Below are positions 35,067 through 43,722 of a stretch of 64,000 nucleotides of DNA, in pieces. Each line of letters opens with the position of its first letter. Position 1 is the stretch's first letter. The stretch is from Myxococcales bacterium (GTDB lineage: Bacteria > Myxococcota_C > UBA6777): NCBI GenBank assembly GCA_020632975.1, contig JACKEL010000011.1, positions 1 through 64,000 of the forward strand. The letters are read 5' to 3'. A program made the position numbers and the translations under genes. The notes beneath the pieces were generated by a model. That model was not told the DNA's origin. It searched no databases and saw only the letters and a program-made list of their open reading frames with translations.

Positions 35067-36863
35067 ATGCGACTTACCTGCTTCAGTTGCCACTACCTCT
35101 TTGAGGTAGACCCTGCTCAATGCCCCGAAGGCGTTGTTTATTGTCCACAGTGTTATGCGGCCAATCCGCTGACCCAAGCCTACCTCACGATGACCCTTGA
35201 GGATGGCACGGTAAAGCAGTATCGGCTAGGCCCAAACAACACAGTGGGGCGCCATCCCAACAACACCATCCAGATCCTAGACCGCATGATCTCCAAAGAT
35301 CACGCGCGCATCTTTCTCGACAATGGTCATTACAAAGTCCTCGATTTACAAAGTCGAAACGGTACCTTTGTCAACGATCAACAGATCGCAGATGCGTCTT
35401 TGTCGGATGGTGCGGAAGTTCGTTTTGGGACTGTCGCGCTGCGTTTTTATCAACAACCGCTCGACACCTCTGACGCAACGCACTTTGGTCAGTCTGACCC
35501 CATGAGCACCATGGCGGAAAGTGGTTTCTACTTCCGCGAACGCGAAGACTCTGGGCGACGACAAGTAACCATCATCGCGGACATGAACGAGTTGCAGTCA
35601 AGCATCTCCAAGATCTCCCGCGACGTAAACAAAGACTTCCTTCCTGAAAAAGAGATCACGGACGCTGAGCAGCTACGAAAAGACTACGAAAAACTTCGTA
35701 TCGCCCACTTGCTCAACCGCAAGATCGGGATGGAACTCCAACTCGATAAGCTGCTCGACCTGATCTTGGAAGAGACCTTTAGTGTGGTCCCCGCAGATCG
35801 TGGGGTCATCTTCCTTTTCAATGCACAAGGCGAAGCGATCCCCAAATGTGTAAAAGGTCGGGGAGCCCGCGAAAATAACATCGAAGACGGTGACTTTAGC
35901 ATCTCAAGCACCCTGCTCAACACCGTCGTTCGAGAACGCGCGGGCGTGATCTCGTCCGATGCCAAGCTCGATGAGCGTTTCGCTCGTGCGGAAAGTATCA
36001 TCCTCCAAGGTATCCGCTCTGCGATGTGCGTTCCCTTCATCTCACGCTCTAGCAACACCATCCTCGGGGTGATGCACCTCGATACGCAAAGCGCGGTAGG
36101 CGTCTTTACAGAAAAAGACCTTCAGATCGTGAGCGTGGTCTCTTCTCAGGCCGCGATCGCCATCGAAAACGCCCAACTTACCCGCAAGATCGAAGAAGAA
36201 ACCATCATCCGTGCCCACCTTCAACGCTTCCTCTCTCCTGCTGTCATGGATCGTCTCAACAAAGACCATCTCACGATCCGCATGGGTGGAGAACTCGCAG
36301 ACACCACGATCATGTTCACGGATATTCGTGGATTTACGTCGATGAGCGAGCGGTTGGACGCAGAAGACCTCGTTGCGGATCTCAACGAATACTTCGAGCT
36401 TTTGGTGGATATCATCTTTGCTCATGAAGGAACCCTCGATAAGTTTATCGGCGATGCGATCATGGCAGTGTGGGGGACACCGCAAAGCCATCCTGAAGAT
36501 CCGCGTCGTGCAGTCCTAGCGGCCCATGAGATCCAGATGAAGCTGAAAGAGTTTAACGAGCAACGCCAAGCCAAAGGGCGCCCTCCTCTGCTTACAGGGA
36601 TCGGCATCAACAGCGGACACGTCGTTGCGGGGAACATGGGCTCCCAAAAACGCCTAGAGTTCACTGTCATTGGTGACAACGTCAACATCGCTTCTCGTCT
36701 CTGTAGCCAAGCCGCGGGTGGAGAGGTGATCATCTCTCAATCGACCTACGAAGCTGTTCGTGAACACTTTCTCTGTGATGAGCTTCCCGCAGCAGAGGTC
36801 AAAGGCAAGTCAGAAGCACTTCAGATCTACCGCGTTGAGGGAGTCCGTATCCCAGGCACATAA
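35067..36863 (+). CDS. adenylate cyclase with zinc-ribbon, FHA and GAF domains
   Basis: A 598-residue cytoplasmic signalling protein. Residues 5-29 form a CxxC...CxxC zinc ribbon (C5, C8, C26, C29), of the MJ0042 type frequent in Myxococcota. An FHA domain (about 55-130) has GRHPNN, SKDHARI and SRNGTFVND, so it should bind phosphothreonine. A GAF domain spans about 215-370 (DRGVIFLFNAQG, SAMCVPF, GVMHLD). The class III cyclase domain (about 405-590) keeps metal Asp 419 (FTDIRGFT) and Asp 463 (FIGDAIMAVWG), plus the transition-state Asn and Arg in GDNVNIASRL. The residues before these (QKRLEFTVIGD) favour ATP over GTP. FHA input suggests regulation by the Ser/Thr kinases of the cell. Confidence 0.93.
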   Translation: MRLTCFSCHYLFEVDPAQCPEGVVYCPQCYAANPLTQAYLTMTLEDGTVKQYRLGPNNTVGRHPNNTIQILDRMISKDHARIFLDNGHYKVLDLQSRNGTFVNDQQIADASLSDGAEVRFGTVALRFYQQPLDTSDATHFGQSDPMSTMAESGFYFREREDSGRRQVTIIADMNELQSSISKISRDVNKDFLPEKEITDAEQLRKDYEKLRIAHLLNRKIGMELQLDKLLDLILEETFSVVPADRGVIFLFNAQGEAIPKCVKGRGARENNIEDGDFSISSTLLNTVVRERAGVISSDAKLDERFARAESIILQGIRSAMCVPFISRSSNTILGVMHLDTQSAVGVFTEKDLQIVSVVSSQAAIAIENAQLTRKIEEETIIRAHLQRFLSPAVMDRLNKDHLTIRMGGELADTTIMFTDIRGFTSMSERLDAEDLVADLNEYFELLVDIIFAHEGTLDKFIGDAIMAVWGTPQSHPEDPRRAVLAAHEIQMKLKEFNEQRQAKGRPPLLTGIGINSGHVVAGNMGSQKRLEFTVIGDNVNIASRLCSQAAGGEVIISQSTYEAVREHFLCDELPAAEVKGKSEALQIYRVEGVRIPGT

Positions 36864-37063
36864 CCCCAAATCGCTCCTTTTGCTCTCCCCAAGCCCCCAA
36901 AAAGGACGCGATACGCATCGCCCTCAACACCAACCCATTGTCCATCTCCAATCACAAACATGCCATCTCACATGGCCTTTACATAACCTTCAACAACCCC
37001 AAGAAAAGGCGTGTTGTGCACACTATCCCCTCACAATCATGATGCTCGAAAGGAGAGCATAGC

Positions 37064-38245
37064 TTGAGCAATCTTCCAAACCAATATGGTGCGAACGTCC
37101 AAGAAGCCGAAGGGAGCGAGATCTCTGGCAGCATCTTGGAACATGTGCAGATCGGTCGAGGGTGCAAGATCTTTCAAACGGAGATCCGAGGATGTCCTGA
37201 TGCACCCATCATCATCGAAGATGGCGTCGAACTGTCTCAGTGTTATGTCGCCTCTAGCGGAGAGAAAAGCTCCTATGCTTGGGGACCATGGAGCTTTTCG
37301 ACCCAAGGCACACGCATCGGCACAGGAAGTCGCTTTGTTCAAAGCAGCCTCACAGACGCAGAGATCGGGAAAGACTGCCATGGGCAGCGTTGTTCAGTGC
37401 AACGAAGCATCGTAGGGGATGGCTCACAGCTCCGCGTTCATGCGCACATCACGCTGAGTTTTCTCGCAGCTGGAACCCACACAGGGTCCGAGGTTTCCAA
37501 GTGCATCCTTGAAGGGACGGGCTTTGTATCTGAGCACACAGCCTCCTACCTTTCTTTGGTGGCTCCAGGTGCCTTTCCTATCGTGGATGCCCAAGGACGC
37601 GAGCGTTTTCTTGAGGGCCTGCCCAACCCCACCAACATAGGTGCTGGGACGGTCTTTGCGAACTACAGCGGAGAGCCCCTACCTGCCGAGTCTCTGGATG
37701 CATCGCCAGGCAGCCAAAAAGGGACAGCCCTCGTCTATGGTGCTTTTACAGCTGTAAACAGTGTGATCGTCAATCGTTATGGCATCCCTGATCCAACATC
37801 CGATCCCTTTGCGCTTTTGCGCAGAGAGGATCTTACGATCTTGGGCTTTGGCAGCTTTGCGGAAAAGAAAGTGACAGGCCGTGTCCCCGCCTTTTCTTAT
37901 GCAGGACATCCCCATGCCTCGACCCTGCGTATCGGTTGGGTGCTCGACAAACATCCAGGCATCCTCCTGAATCTTCTCAAGAAGATGAAGAAGACCTTGA
38001 AAAAGGATGCAGGAAGACTCCACGATCTTGTCGAAGGAACCTTGCGATTGGAGATCCGCTTGTTGGAAGAAGCCTCTCGCTCACCTCGTCCAAAGTCTTT
38101 CTCTCAAGAACAAATTGATGCTGGGCTTCGTTGTTTCCACAAACATCTCGATGGGCGATGGCATATCAATGAACAAGGGGAACTCACAACCCCTTGGATC
38201 TTTGATGAACAGGCCCAGTGTTGGCGCCCTCAAAACCAAGCATAA
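37064..38245 (+). CDS. left-handed beta-helix protein related to sugar-nucleotide acyltransferases
   Basis: The 393-residue product begins at TTG 37064, seven bases after AAGGAGAG. Hexapeptide-like turns run through most of it (SGSILEHVQIGRGCKI, PIIIEDGVELS, ADAEIG-type and QRSIVGDGSQL), the signature of a left-handed parallel beta-helix. NIGAGTVFANYSG resembles the acetyl-CoA-binding turn of GlmU (GAGT-x2-x-NYDG). No N-terminal nucleotidyltransferase motif is present, and an extra helical C-terminus follows (about 300-393). It may be an acyltransferase acting on a sugar nucleotide or an inactive structural relative. It lies 200 bp after the cyclase gene and 14 bp before yicC. Confidence 0.72.
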   Translation: MSNLPNQYGANVQEAEGSEISGSILEHVQIGRGCKIFQTEIRGCPDAPIIIEDGVELSQCYVASSGEKSSYAWGPWSFSTQGTRIGTGSRFVQSSLTDAEIGKDCHGQRCSVQRSIVGDGSQLRVHAHITLSFLAAGTHTGSEVSKCILEGTGFVSEHTASYLSLVAPGAFPIVDAQGRERFLEGLPNPTNIGAGTVFANYSGEPLPAESLDASPGSQKGTALVYGAFTAVNSVIVNRYGIPDPTSDPFALLRREDLTILGFGSFAEKKVTGRVPAFSYAGHPHASTLRIGWVLDKHPGILLNLLKKMKKTLKKDAGRLHDLVEGTLRLEIRLLEEASRSPRPKSFSQEQIDAGLRCFHKHLDGRWHINEQGELTTPWIFDEQAQCWRPQNQA

Positions 38246-38259
38246 CAAAGGAAGACACC

Positions 38260-39165
38260 TTGAAAAGCCCTTCCCCCGCCCCTCTCTATAGCATGACAGG
38301 ATTTGGTCGCGCGGAACGCCGCATTGATGGCCTCCCTCTCATCGTCGAACTCAAAGGCGTGAACCATCGCTACAACGATATCAAGATCCGCCTTCCATCC
38401 TTTCTCAATGACAGCGAACACCTCTTGCGCCAACATCTGCAAAAAGTCATCTCTCGTGGCCGTACAGAGGTCAACATCCGTTTTGGTGACAACGCAGAGA
38501 TGCTGGCCCAACCGCGTCTTAATCTCGATCTGGTCAAGCATTATCAGAATCTTTACGAACAGCTCCAGGAACAACTCGCTTACGACGAAAGCAGTCCCCT
38601 AAGTGCGGAAAAGATGTTCCATCTTCCAGGGGTCTTGTTGACGACGCTTGCCCCTGAAGACTCGGATGCTCTAAGAGAACAACTGATCGAAACCCTCGAA
38701 GCTGCGCTCGCTCCTTTCCTTGAGATGCGCGAAAGAGAAGGTGCGAACTTGCGATCAGACATGCAACAACGACTTCACAACATCGAAGAAGAGTTGCAAA
38801 AGATCGCCGCCCGCGCCCCACAACTTCCCGCAGAACAGTTTCAAAAGCTCCAACAGCGCTTACAAGAACTGCCACTCTCCCAGCCTGTAGACCCCCAAAG
38901 ACTCCATCAAGAGATCGCCGTTTGGGCCGATAAGTCGGACATTTCAGAAGAGATCACGCGACTGAGAAGCCACATTGAACAATTCCTGAAGTTGCTTGAT
39001 GCGGGTGGCGTGATTGGAAGAAGGCTGGACTTTCTCTGCCAAGAGATGCATAGAGAAGCCACCACGATGGGCGTCAAAGCACAGGACAGCAGCATCATCC
39101 ACTGGCTTTTGCCTATAAAAGCAGAGATCGAGAAGATCCGCGAGCAAGTCCAAAACATCGAATAA
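38260..39165 (+). CDS. yicC: YicC family endoribonuclease
   Basis: The 301-residue form starts at TTG 38260, six bases after AAGGAAG, giving a short leader before YSMTGFGRAE, the hallmark N-terminus of YicC. Other family stretches are VELKGVNHRYNDIKIRLP, SRGRTEVNIRF and the C-terminal LDFLCQEMHREATTMGVKAQ. Escherichia coli YicC is a ribonuclease involved in RNA decay. The next gene is guanylate kinase, the same order as in many bacteria (yicC-gmk), which supports the call. Length matches the usual 290 residues. Confidence 0.95.
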   Translation: MKSPSPAPLYSMTGFGRAERRIDGLPLIVELKGVNHRYNDIKIRLPSFLNDSEHLLRQHLQKVISRGRTEVNIRFGDNAEMLAQPRLNLDLVKHYQNLYEQLQEQLAYDESSPLSAEKMFHLPGVLLTTLAPEDSDALREQLIETLEAALAPFLEMREREGANLRSDMQQRLHNIEEELQKIAARAPQLPAEQFQKLQQRLQELPLSQPVDPQRLHQEIAVWADKSDISEEITRLRSHIEQFLKLLDAGGVIGRRLDFLCQEMHREATTMGVKAQDSSIIHWLLPIKAEIEKIREQVQNIE

Positions 39166-39235
39166 TCGGGACACATCAGGCGCCCACACAAGCCATATTT
39201 GTATGTGTCTCCAAGCGCAAGGAGCTAGAGAGTTC

Positions 39236-39874
39236 ATGTCAACGCAATACAAAGGAGAAGGCCTGTTGCTGGTCATCGCCGCAAGTTCGGGCACAGGCAA
39301 GTCAACCGTCTGCCAAGAATTGCTTACCCAGTCTTCGCGTTGTCAACTCTCGGTCTCTTACACCACGCGTCCGCCTCGAAACAACGAGAAAGACGGCGAA
39401 CATTATCACTTTGTGTCCAAAGAAACCTTTGAAGGGATGATCGAACGCCAAGAGTTTTTGGAGTGGGCCAAAGTCCACGACAACTACTACGGGACTTCGC
39501 GCCTCGCGACAGAACAAGCGATGGCCCAAGGACGCGATATCTTGTTGGACATCGATGTCCAAGGTGCCCGACAAATCCGCGAACTCCACGGAAAAAACTC
39601 GATCTTGATCTTCTTGCTTCCCCCCTCGTGGGATGTGATGGTTCAACGCCTCAGAGGACGCGGGACAGAGTCTGAAGAGCGCATCCAAAGACGCCTAAAG
39701 ACCGCGCGAGAAGAGATCCCCACAGCCACAGACTTTGATTACATCGTAGAAAACGATGATCTGACAGAGACTGTCAAAACGATCCAAGCGATCTGCCGCA
39801 GCGAGCGACACAGCGCCTCCCGCATGGGCTCGCAGCTTCAGTCTTTCTTGACCCAGATCCCACCCTTGTCTTGA
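39236..39874 (+). CDS. gmk: guanylate kinase
   Basis: A 212-residue cytoplasmic enzyme converting GMP and ATP to GDP and ADP, essential for nucleotide supply. The P-loop is SSGTGKST, followed by the GMP-binding region SVSYTTRPPR, EHYHFVSKETFE and EFLEWAKVHDNYYGTS, and the LID region with ILLDIDVQGARQIR. The ATG at 39236 is preferred; the upstream in-frame extension is not family-like. It follows yicC by 70 bp. All catalytic residues appear intact. Confidence 0.96.
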   Translation: MSTQYKGEGLLLVIAASSGTGKSTVCQELLTQSSRCQLSVSYTTRPPRNNEKDGEHYHFVSKETFEGMIERQEFLEWAKVHDNYYGTSRLATEQAMAQGRDILLDIDVQGARQIRELHGKNSILIFLLPPSWDVMVQRLRGRGTESEERIQRRLKTAREEIPTATDFDYIVENDDLTETVKTIQAICRSERHSASRMGSQLQSFLTQIPPLS

Positions 39875-39922
39875 TCTGCCTCGGTAGAGAGCAAACCCAA
39901 CCCCAGAGAAGGAGCCTTGTTG

Positions 39923-40705
39923 ATGTCCGAGTACGCAAACTTGTTGATAGAAGATCGCGAAGGCGCACGAATTATCACCATCAATCGACCCAAAGCGCTC
40001 AATGCTCTCAACCCTGAAGTCTTGAACGAACTGGATCAGGCCCTTCACAGCGCGGCGGCGGATACAAGCGTTGGTGTCGTCATCATCACAGGCTCGGGTG
40101 ATCGGGCATTTGTGGCGGGCGCGGACATCAAGCACATGCAAGATATCAATGCGGCAGATGCTTACGCTTTCGCAAGCATCGGGCATCGCGTCTTCCAATA
40201 CATCGAGTCTATGCCCAAGCCCGTGATCGCTGCCGTGAATGGCGTTGCTTTTGGTGGCGGAAGTGAGCTTGCTTTGGCGTGCGACTTTATCTACGCCTCC
40301 AACAAAGCTCGTTTTGGGCTTCCTGAAGTCAAGTTGGGCTTGATGCCGGGATTTGGTGGAACCCAACGTTTGATGCGCAAGATCCCCCAAGGCATGGCGC
40401 GCGAACTGGTGTACACAGGCGAGCCCATCCTCGCTGATGAAGCCCATCGTTTGGGACTTGTCAACAAAGTCACCGAACCCGAAGCGCTCTTGGATGCTTG
40501 CCTTGAAAGCGCCAAAAAGATCCTTGCACGCAGCCATATCGCTGTTGCTTCCGCCAAAAAAGTGATGGTCGATGGCGCAGACATGACCCTGCCCCAAGCT
40601 TGTTCGGTGGAGATCAACACTTTCGCACTGCTTTTTGCAAGCGATCATCCCAAAGAAGGGGTCAGCGCTTTCCTCGAAAAACGCGAACCCAAGTTCTCCA
40701 AATAA
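39923..40705 (+). CDS. enoyl-CoA hydratase/isomerase family protein
   Basis: A 260-residue crotonase-fold protein. The start is ATG 39923, eight bases after AAGGAG (TTGs lie at 39917 and 39920). It has the oxyanion-hole segment AFVAGADIKHM and VNGVAFGGGSELALACDF, and the downstream glutamate segments FGLPEVKLGLMPGFGGTQRL. Both catalytic Glu positions of hydratases seem present (GSELAL and PEVKLG). It would hydrate 2-enoyl-CoA in fatty-acid or short-chain acid degradation. Length is typical. Its substrate range is not predictable; neighbours do not form a beta-oxidation set. Confidence 0.93.
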   Translation: MSEYANLLIEDREGARIITINRPKALNALNPEVLNELDQALHSAAADTSVGVVIITGSGDRAFVAGADIKHMQDINAADAYAFASIGHRVFQYIESMPKPVIAAVNGVAFGGGSELALACDFIYASNKARFGLPEVKLGLMPGFGGTQRLMRKIPQGMARELVYTGEPILADEAHRLGLVNKVTEPEALLDACLESAKKILARSHIAVASAKKVMVDGADMTLPQACSVEINTFALLFASDHPKEGVSAFLEKREPKFSK

Positions 40706-40738
40706 TCCCAACCCCTTCAACGTAACAAAGGAATCCCT

Positions 40739-41470
40739 ATGCCCACCGCGACGCCGGACACGCCACCAAAAACCCTCATTATTATCCCGACCTACAATGA
40801 GAGCGAAAACTTGCCTCGCTTGCTCGATGCCATCCATCAGGCGATCCCCCACGCGCATATCCTTGTCGTGGACGACAACTCTCCTGATGGAACGGGCGAA
40901 CTCGCTGAAGAACGTGCGCAACGCGATGAGCGGATCTTTGTTCTCCGACGTCCTGGCAAACTTGGCCTTGGGACCGCTTACTTGGATGGTTTTCGCTATG
41001 GGTTAGAACGCGATTACCAACTCTTTCAACAGATGGACTGCGACTTTTCGCACGATCCCAAAGATCTTCCGCGCTTCCAAGAAGCGATCAAAGAAGCTGA
41101 CTTGGTGCTTGGCTCACGTTACGTCCACGGCGGAGGAACGAAAAACTGGCCCATCCGACGAAAGATCCTTAGCCGTGGTGGAAGTCTGTATGCACGCACG
41201 ATCCTCGGCATCCATGTCCGCGATCTCACGGGAGGATTCAAGTGCTTTCGTCGTGAAGTCCTCGAAAGCATCGACCTCGACGCAGTGCGATCTGAAGGCT
41301 ACTCCTTCCAGATCGAGACGACATGGCGCACCCTACAAAAAGGATTTCGCCTCAAAGAGATCCCGATCTTGTTTGTGGATCGCGAGTTTGGACAATCCAA
41401 GATGAACCCCAAGATCTTCCGCGAAGCCGTGATCATGTGCTGGAAACTTCGCCTTGGCCTCGTAAAATAA
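40739..41470 (+). CDS. polyprenol-phosphate-mannose-synthase-like glycosyltransferase
   Basis: A 243-residue GT2-family enzyme of the dolichol-phosphate-mannose synthase (Dpm1/Ppm1) type. Motifs: IIIPTYNESENLPRLLDAI, VVDDNSPDGTGELAEE, QMDCDFSHDPKDLP, GSRYVHGGGTKNWP, DLTGGFKCFRREVL and EIPILFVDREFGQSKM. It would transfer mannose or another hexose from a nucleotide sugar to a polyprenyl phosphate on the cytoplasmic face of the membrane. It lacks C-terminal membrane helices, as in the soluble subset. It is 33 bp after the hydratase gene and preceded by AAGGAAT. The acceptor and use (glycoprotein or envelope glycan) are unknown. Confidence 0.93.
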   Translation: MPTATPDTPPKTLIIIPTYNESENLPRLLDAIHQAIPHAHILVVDDNSPDGTGELAEERAQRDERIFVLRRPGKLGLGTAYLDGFRYGLERDYQLFQQMDCDFSHDPKDLPRFQEAIKEADLVLGSRYVHGGGTKNWPIRRKILSRGGSLYARTILGIHVRDLTGGFKCFRREVLESIDLDAVRSEGYSFQIETTWRTLQKGFRLKEIPILFVDREFGQSKMNPKIFREAVIMCWKLRLGLVK

Positions 41471-41938
41471 CCCACCTGTCTCCTCCTTCCCTCAAGATCA
41501 CACACCCTCCACGCGATCAAAGACACCCTCTCCACAAAACATTTTGAGAGAAGAAGTCCTGTCCCACAAAGGCGATGCAGCCCTTTTTCGATTTTTTTCG
41601 CTTTAAATTGGACAATAAAACCGAATTGTCCCCACAAAAAAGTGTGATCCAAGCAACATGCTCTTTTGCGCAGCAAATCTGGTACAAACGCTCTATGTCG
41701 GGCTTTTCGAACCGAGGATGCAGTGAGCAACCCCACAAAAAACAACACAATTTTCCTTCATCACAGATTTTTTCAAAAAAAATAAAATATCCGCGAAAAG
41801 CTTTACGTCAAATCGCACATGGCAGCAAGGCAAAGAGCCTAACGCCGAAAAGTTCCATGGATCGGTTCTTTTCAACAAAACAGTGCTCGGCATCACATCA
41901 CTTGGAATATGCCAGCCATGATATGGAGTACAAAAACA
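41471..41938. other. 468-bp AT-rich intergenic region upstream of the Arg-rich protein gene
   Basis: This stretch is notably richer in A and T than its surroundings, with several A or T runs, for example around 41590 and 41767-41792. Frames crossing it on both strands are unlike known proteins. It contains an inverted repeat at 41610-41631. The AT-rich segments could act as promoter upstream elements or nucleoid-protein sites, or mark DNA of different origin. Confidence 0.5.
41610..41631. promoter_or_regulatory. inverted repeat, possible operator
   Basis: GGACAAT and ATTGTCC form perfect 7-bp arms around an 8-base spacer (AAAACCGA). It lies in the AT-rich region about 310 bp upstream of the Arg-rich protein gene. 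The geometry suits a dimeric repressor site, but no second copy or regulator is identified. Confidence 0.35.
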
Positions 41939-42346
41939 ATGAAACATTTTCTTAAAGTTTGTTCCGTCGTTTTCTTGAGCTTGGGTTTTGTTGTTGTTGG
42001 TACGCAAAGTGCCGACGCTGGAAATAGCCGACACAAACGCGCAATGTCCTCTAGAGCACGTGCTCGCATCGCAAGAAATAAAGCAAAACGCGCTCGTATC
42101 AATTCACGTATCCGCGCCAAAAACGCAGCACGCCGTGCTCGTTCCCGCGCTCGCTCCAATGCTCGCCGCGCCAACAAACGCGCTGTTCGCCGCGCAGTCA
42201 AACGCGCCAACAGCCGTGCTCGCTTGAACGCTCGCCGCGCTCGTATGCGTGCTGCTTCCCGCGCAAAAACCCGCTCGCGCATCCGTAAATCCCGCGCTCG
42301 CGTTCTTCGTCACCGTGCAAAAGTTCGCGCTCGTCGTCGTCGCTAA
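41939..42346 (+). CDS. secreted Arg/Ala-rich polycationic protein
   Basis: The 135-residue product starts at ATG 41939. MKHFLKVCSVVFLSLGFVVV followed by GTQSADAG is a standard signal peptide. The mature 107 residues contain about 40 Arg and 9 Lys and no Asp or Glu; most of the rest are Ala, Ser, Asn, Ile and Val. The order is weakly periodic (R-A-R, N-A-R-R-A, S-R-A-R), as in an amphipathic or coiled polycation. The fold and function are unknown. It could coat DNA, lipopolysaccharide or polyphosphate in the periplasm or outside. The long Arg/Ala coding pattern creates open frames on the other strand; these are shadows. It stands alone after an AT-rich gap. Confidence 0.65.
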   Translation: MKHFLKVCSVVFLSLGFVVVGTQSADAGNSRHKRAMSSRARARIARNKAKRARINSRIRAKNAARRARSRARSNARRANKRAVRRAVKRANSRARLNARRARMRAASRAKTRSRIRKSRARVLRHRAKVRARRRR

Positions 42347-42385
42347 TCCCCGCTTTTTCCTCCCCCCACTCCCCTCGCTTCTTTC

Positions 42386-43210
42386 TTAATCTTCCCCTTC
42401 ATTTTCTTCTTTTTTTTCCGAATCCCCTGATGCTTCGGTCTTTTTTTCCCACTCCGCAGGTTCGCCATAGAGGATGCGATTGTGGGGCGAGATCTCTGCG
42501 TCAATGGTACGCAGAAACGTCCGATAGCCCGCAGCTTGCGCTCGACCCAGTCGCGTAAGATCCATCGCGGTTCCAAGATCAGGAAGAGAAGAAAGATCGG
42601 CTTCGACAGGACGAGACAGATCACGCGGCCATGTCCCTTTCCATCGACGGTTGGGACAACAAGGCATCACCAAAAAAGGCTCTCGTCGCGCAATCGCGAT
42701 CGCCATGATCGCGTCACTCAGTTCGCCACACGCATGACAACCCATCCAAAAAAAGCGACGTTCGGTAAGATCAGGCTCATCTTGCACACGATCGATCCAA
42801 GCCCCCAAACGCATGGGGATACGCTTGACCCGCGCCGCTGAATGAGGCGACATCTCCGCAAAGATCTCTTCCAACTCTCCAGAACGCTCGGGCACAAAAG
42901 GATCGATCAACCAGACTTCACCCAGTCGATCAGCTCGCACATAGGCGGCCAACAACATCCCGATCAAGCCGTGACCACACGCGATATCCAAAGCCACCCA
43001 AGGTTGCTCTTTGTCCAGCCGTTTGAGCCGCCGCTGTGCATAACGCGAAAAATACAGCGCTTCAAAAAACTCTTTCTTTGGGAAATAGTGCCGATCACAC
43101 AGACGCAAAGCCAAGCGATCAGAAAAACTCTCACTTCCTTCAAAGAAGCGTCTTTGTCCATCCCCCAAAGGTTGACGCGTCACACGGACGTCATAACCTC
43201 GATAAAGCAT
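42386..43210 (-). CDS. SAM-dependent methyltransferase (Methyltransf_32-like)
   Basis: A 274-residue class I methyltransferase. The SAM-binding motif I is WVALDIACGHGLIGMLLAAY, followed by an acidic strand end VWLIDPF. The segments FWMGCHACGELSDAIMAIAI and FLVMPCCPNR match the Methyltransf_32 pattern (G-x-H-x-C-G-D/E-L and P-C-C) seen in METTL25/RRNAD-type enzymes. A Glu/Lys-rich C-terminal tail follows. The N-terminal part, with YFPKKEFFEALYFSRYA, resembles substrate-binding helices. The substrate is unknown and could be RNA or protein. It is 39 bp from the Arg-rich gene, tail to tail. Confidence 0.8.
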   Translation of the reverse strand: MLYRGYDVRVTRQPLGDGQRRFFEGSESFSDRLALRLCDRHYFPKKEFFEALYFSRYAQRRLKRLDKEQPWVALDIACGHGLIGMLLAAYVRADRLGEVWLIDPFVPERSGELEEIFAEMSPHSAARVKRIPMRLGAWIDRVQDEPDLTERRFFWMGCHACGELSDAIMAIAIARREPFLVMPCCPNRRWKGTWPRDLSRPVEADLSSLPDLGTAMDLTRLGRAQAAGYRTFLRTIDAEISPHNRILYGEPAEWEKKTEASGDSEKKEENEGED

Positions 43211-43237
43211 CTCTTTTCTCCTGCCCCACCACGTCGA

Positions 43238-43507
43238 TCAGTCGCCACTTCCAGCATCGGGTGTGGTTGTTGTCCCTTGAACACAAGCATTGCCTTCGCT
43301 GTTGCAAACGTAACCATCGAGGCAAGCCGAAGTCTCGCCAGGAAAGCAACGAGACAAACACGCACCACCTGGACCGCAACGCAAACTTCCTTGACAGTCT
43401 TTGTCAGAAGCGCACCCACAACCCTCTAGGCTGAGTCCCAAACCAAACAGACAAAACAACCCTAGGCAGATCAAGCACAAGCGACCTCGCCATCTATGTA
43501 GTTTCAA
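43238..43507 (-). CDS. small Cys-rich lipoprotein
   Basis: An 89-residue product from a TTG at 43507, four bases after AAGGAGG; a GTG at 43525 is possible. A hydrophobic N-terminus (LCLICLGLFCLFGLGLSLEG) ends in the lipobox LEGC. The mature part has about eight cysteines in EGF-like spacing (CASDKDCQGSLRCGPGGAC, CFPGETSACLDGYVCNSEGN). This resembles the disulfide-rich heads of the larger lipoproteins in the window. It lies 27 bp upstream of the methyltransferase gene on the same strand. Function unknown. Confidence 0.65.
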   Translation of the reverse strand: MKLHRWRGRLCLICLGLFCLFGLGLSLEGCGCASDKDCQGSLRCGPGGACLSRCFPGETSACLDGYVCNSEGNACVQGTTTTPDAGSGD

Positions 43508-43722
43508 CGCGCCTCCTTCTGACACATCGCCTTTTTTGCAAGAGGTTTATCTCCTCGACATGGAGGGGCAAACCATTGAAAAAGAGCCTAAAAGAACCAA
43601 CACGCCCCTTTGAAAAACGAGAAGCCTCCTCGCCTCCAAGAGGTTCTTTTTGCTATCGTGCCCTCTGTCTCTCGTCAAGCTGCTTCTCTCTGTGGGATGG
43701 TGCCCAGTCACAAGGAAAGAAC

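Noticed and set aside
41700..41725. TTCGAA reminiscent of a tRNA T-loop
   Set aside because: The flanking bases do not form a T-stem and no acceptor or anticodon arms could be drawn.
41893..42282. 129-codon Arg-rich minus-strand frame
   Set aside because: It is antisense to the signal-peptide-bearing Arg-rich gene; self-complementary CGC/GCG-rich codons make both strands read as Arg/Ala.
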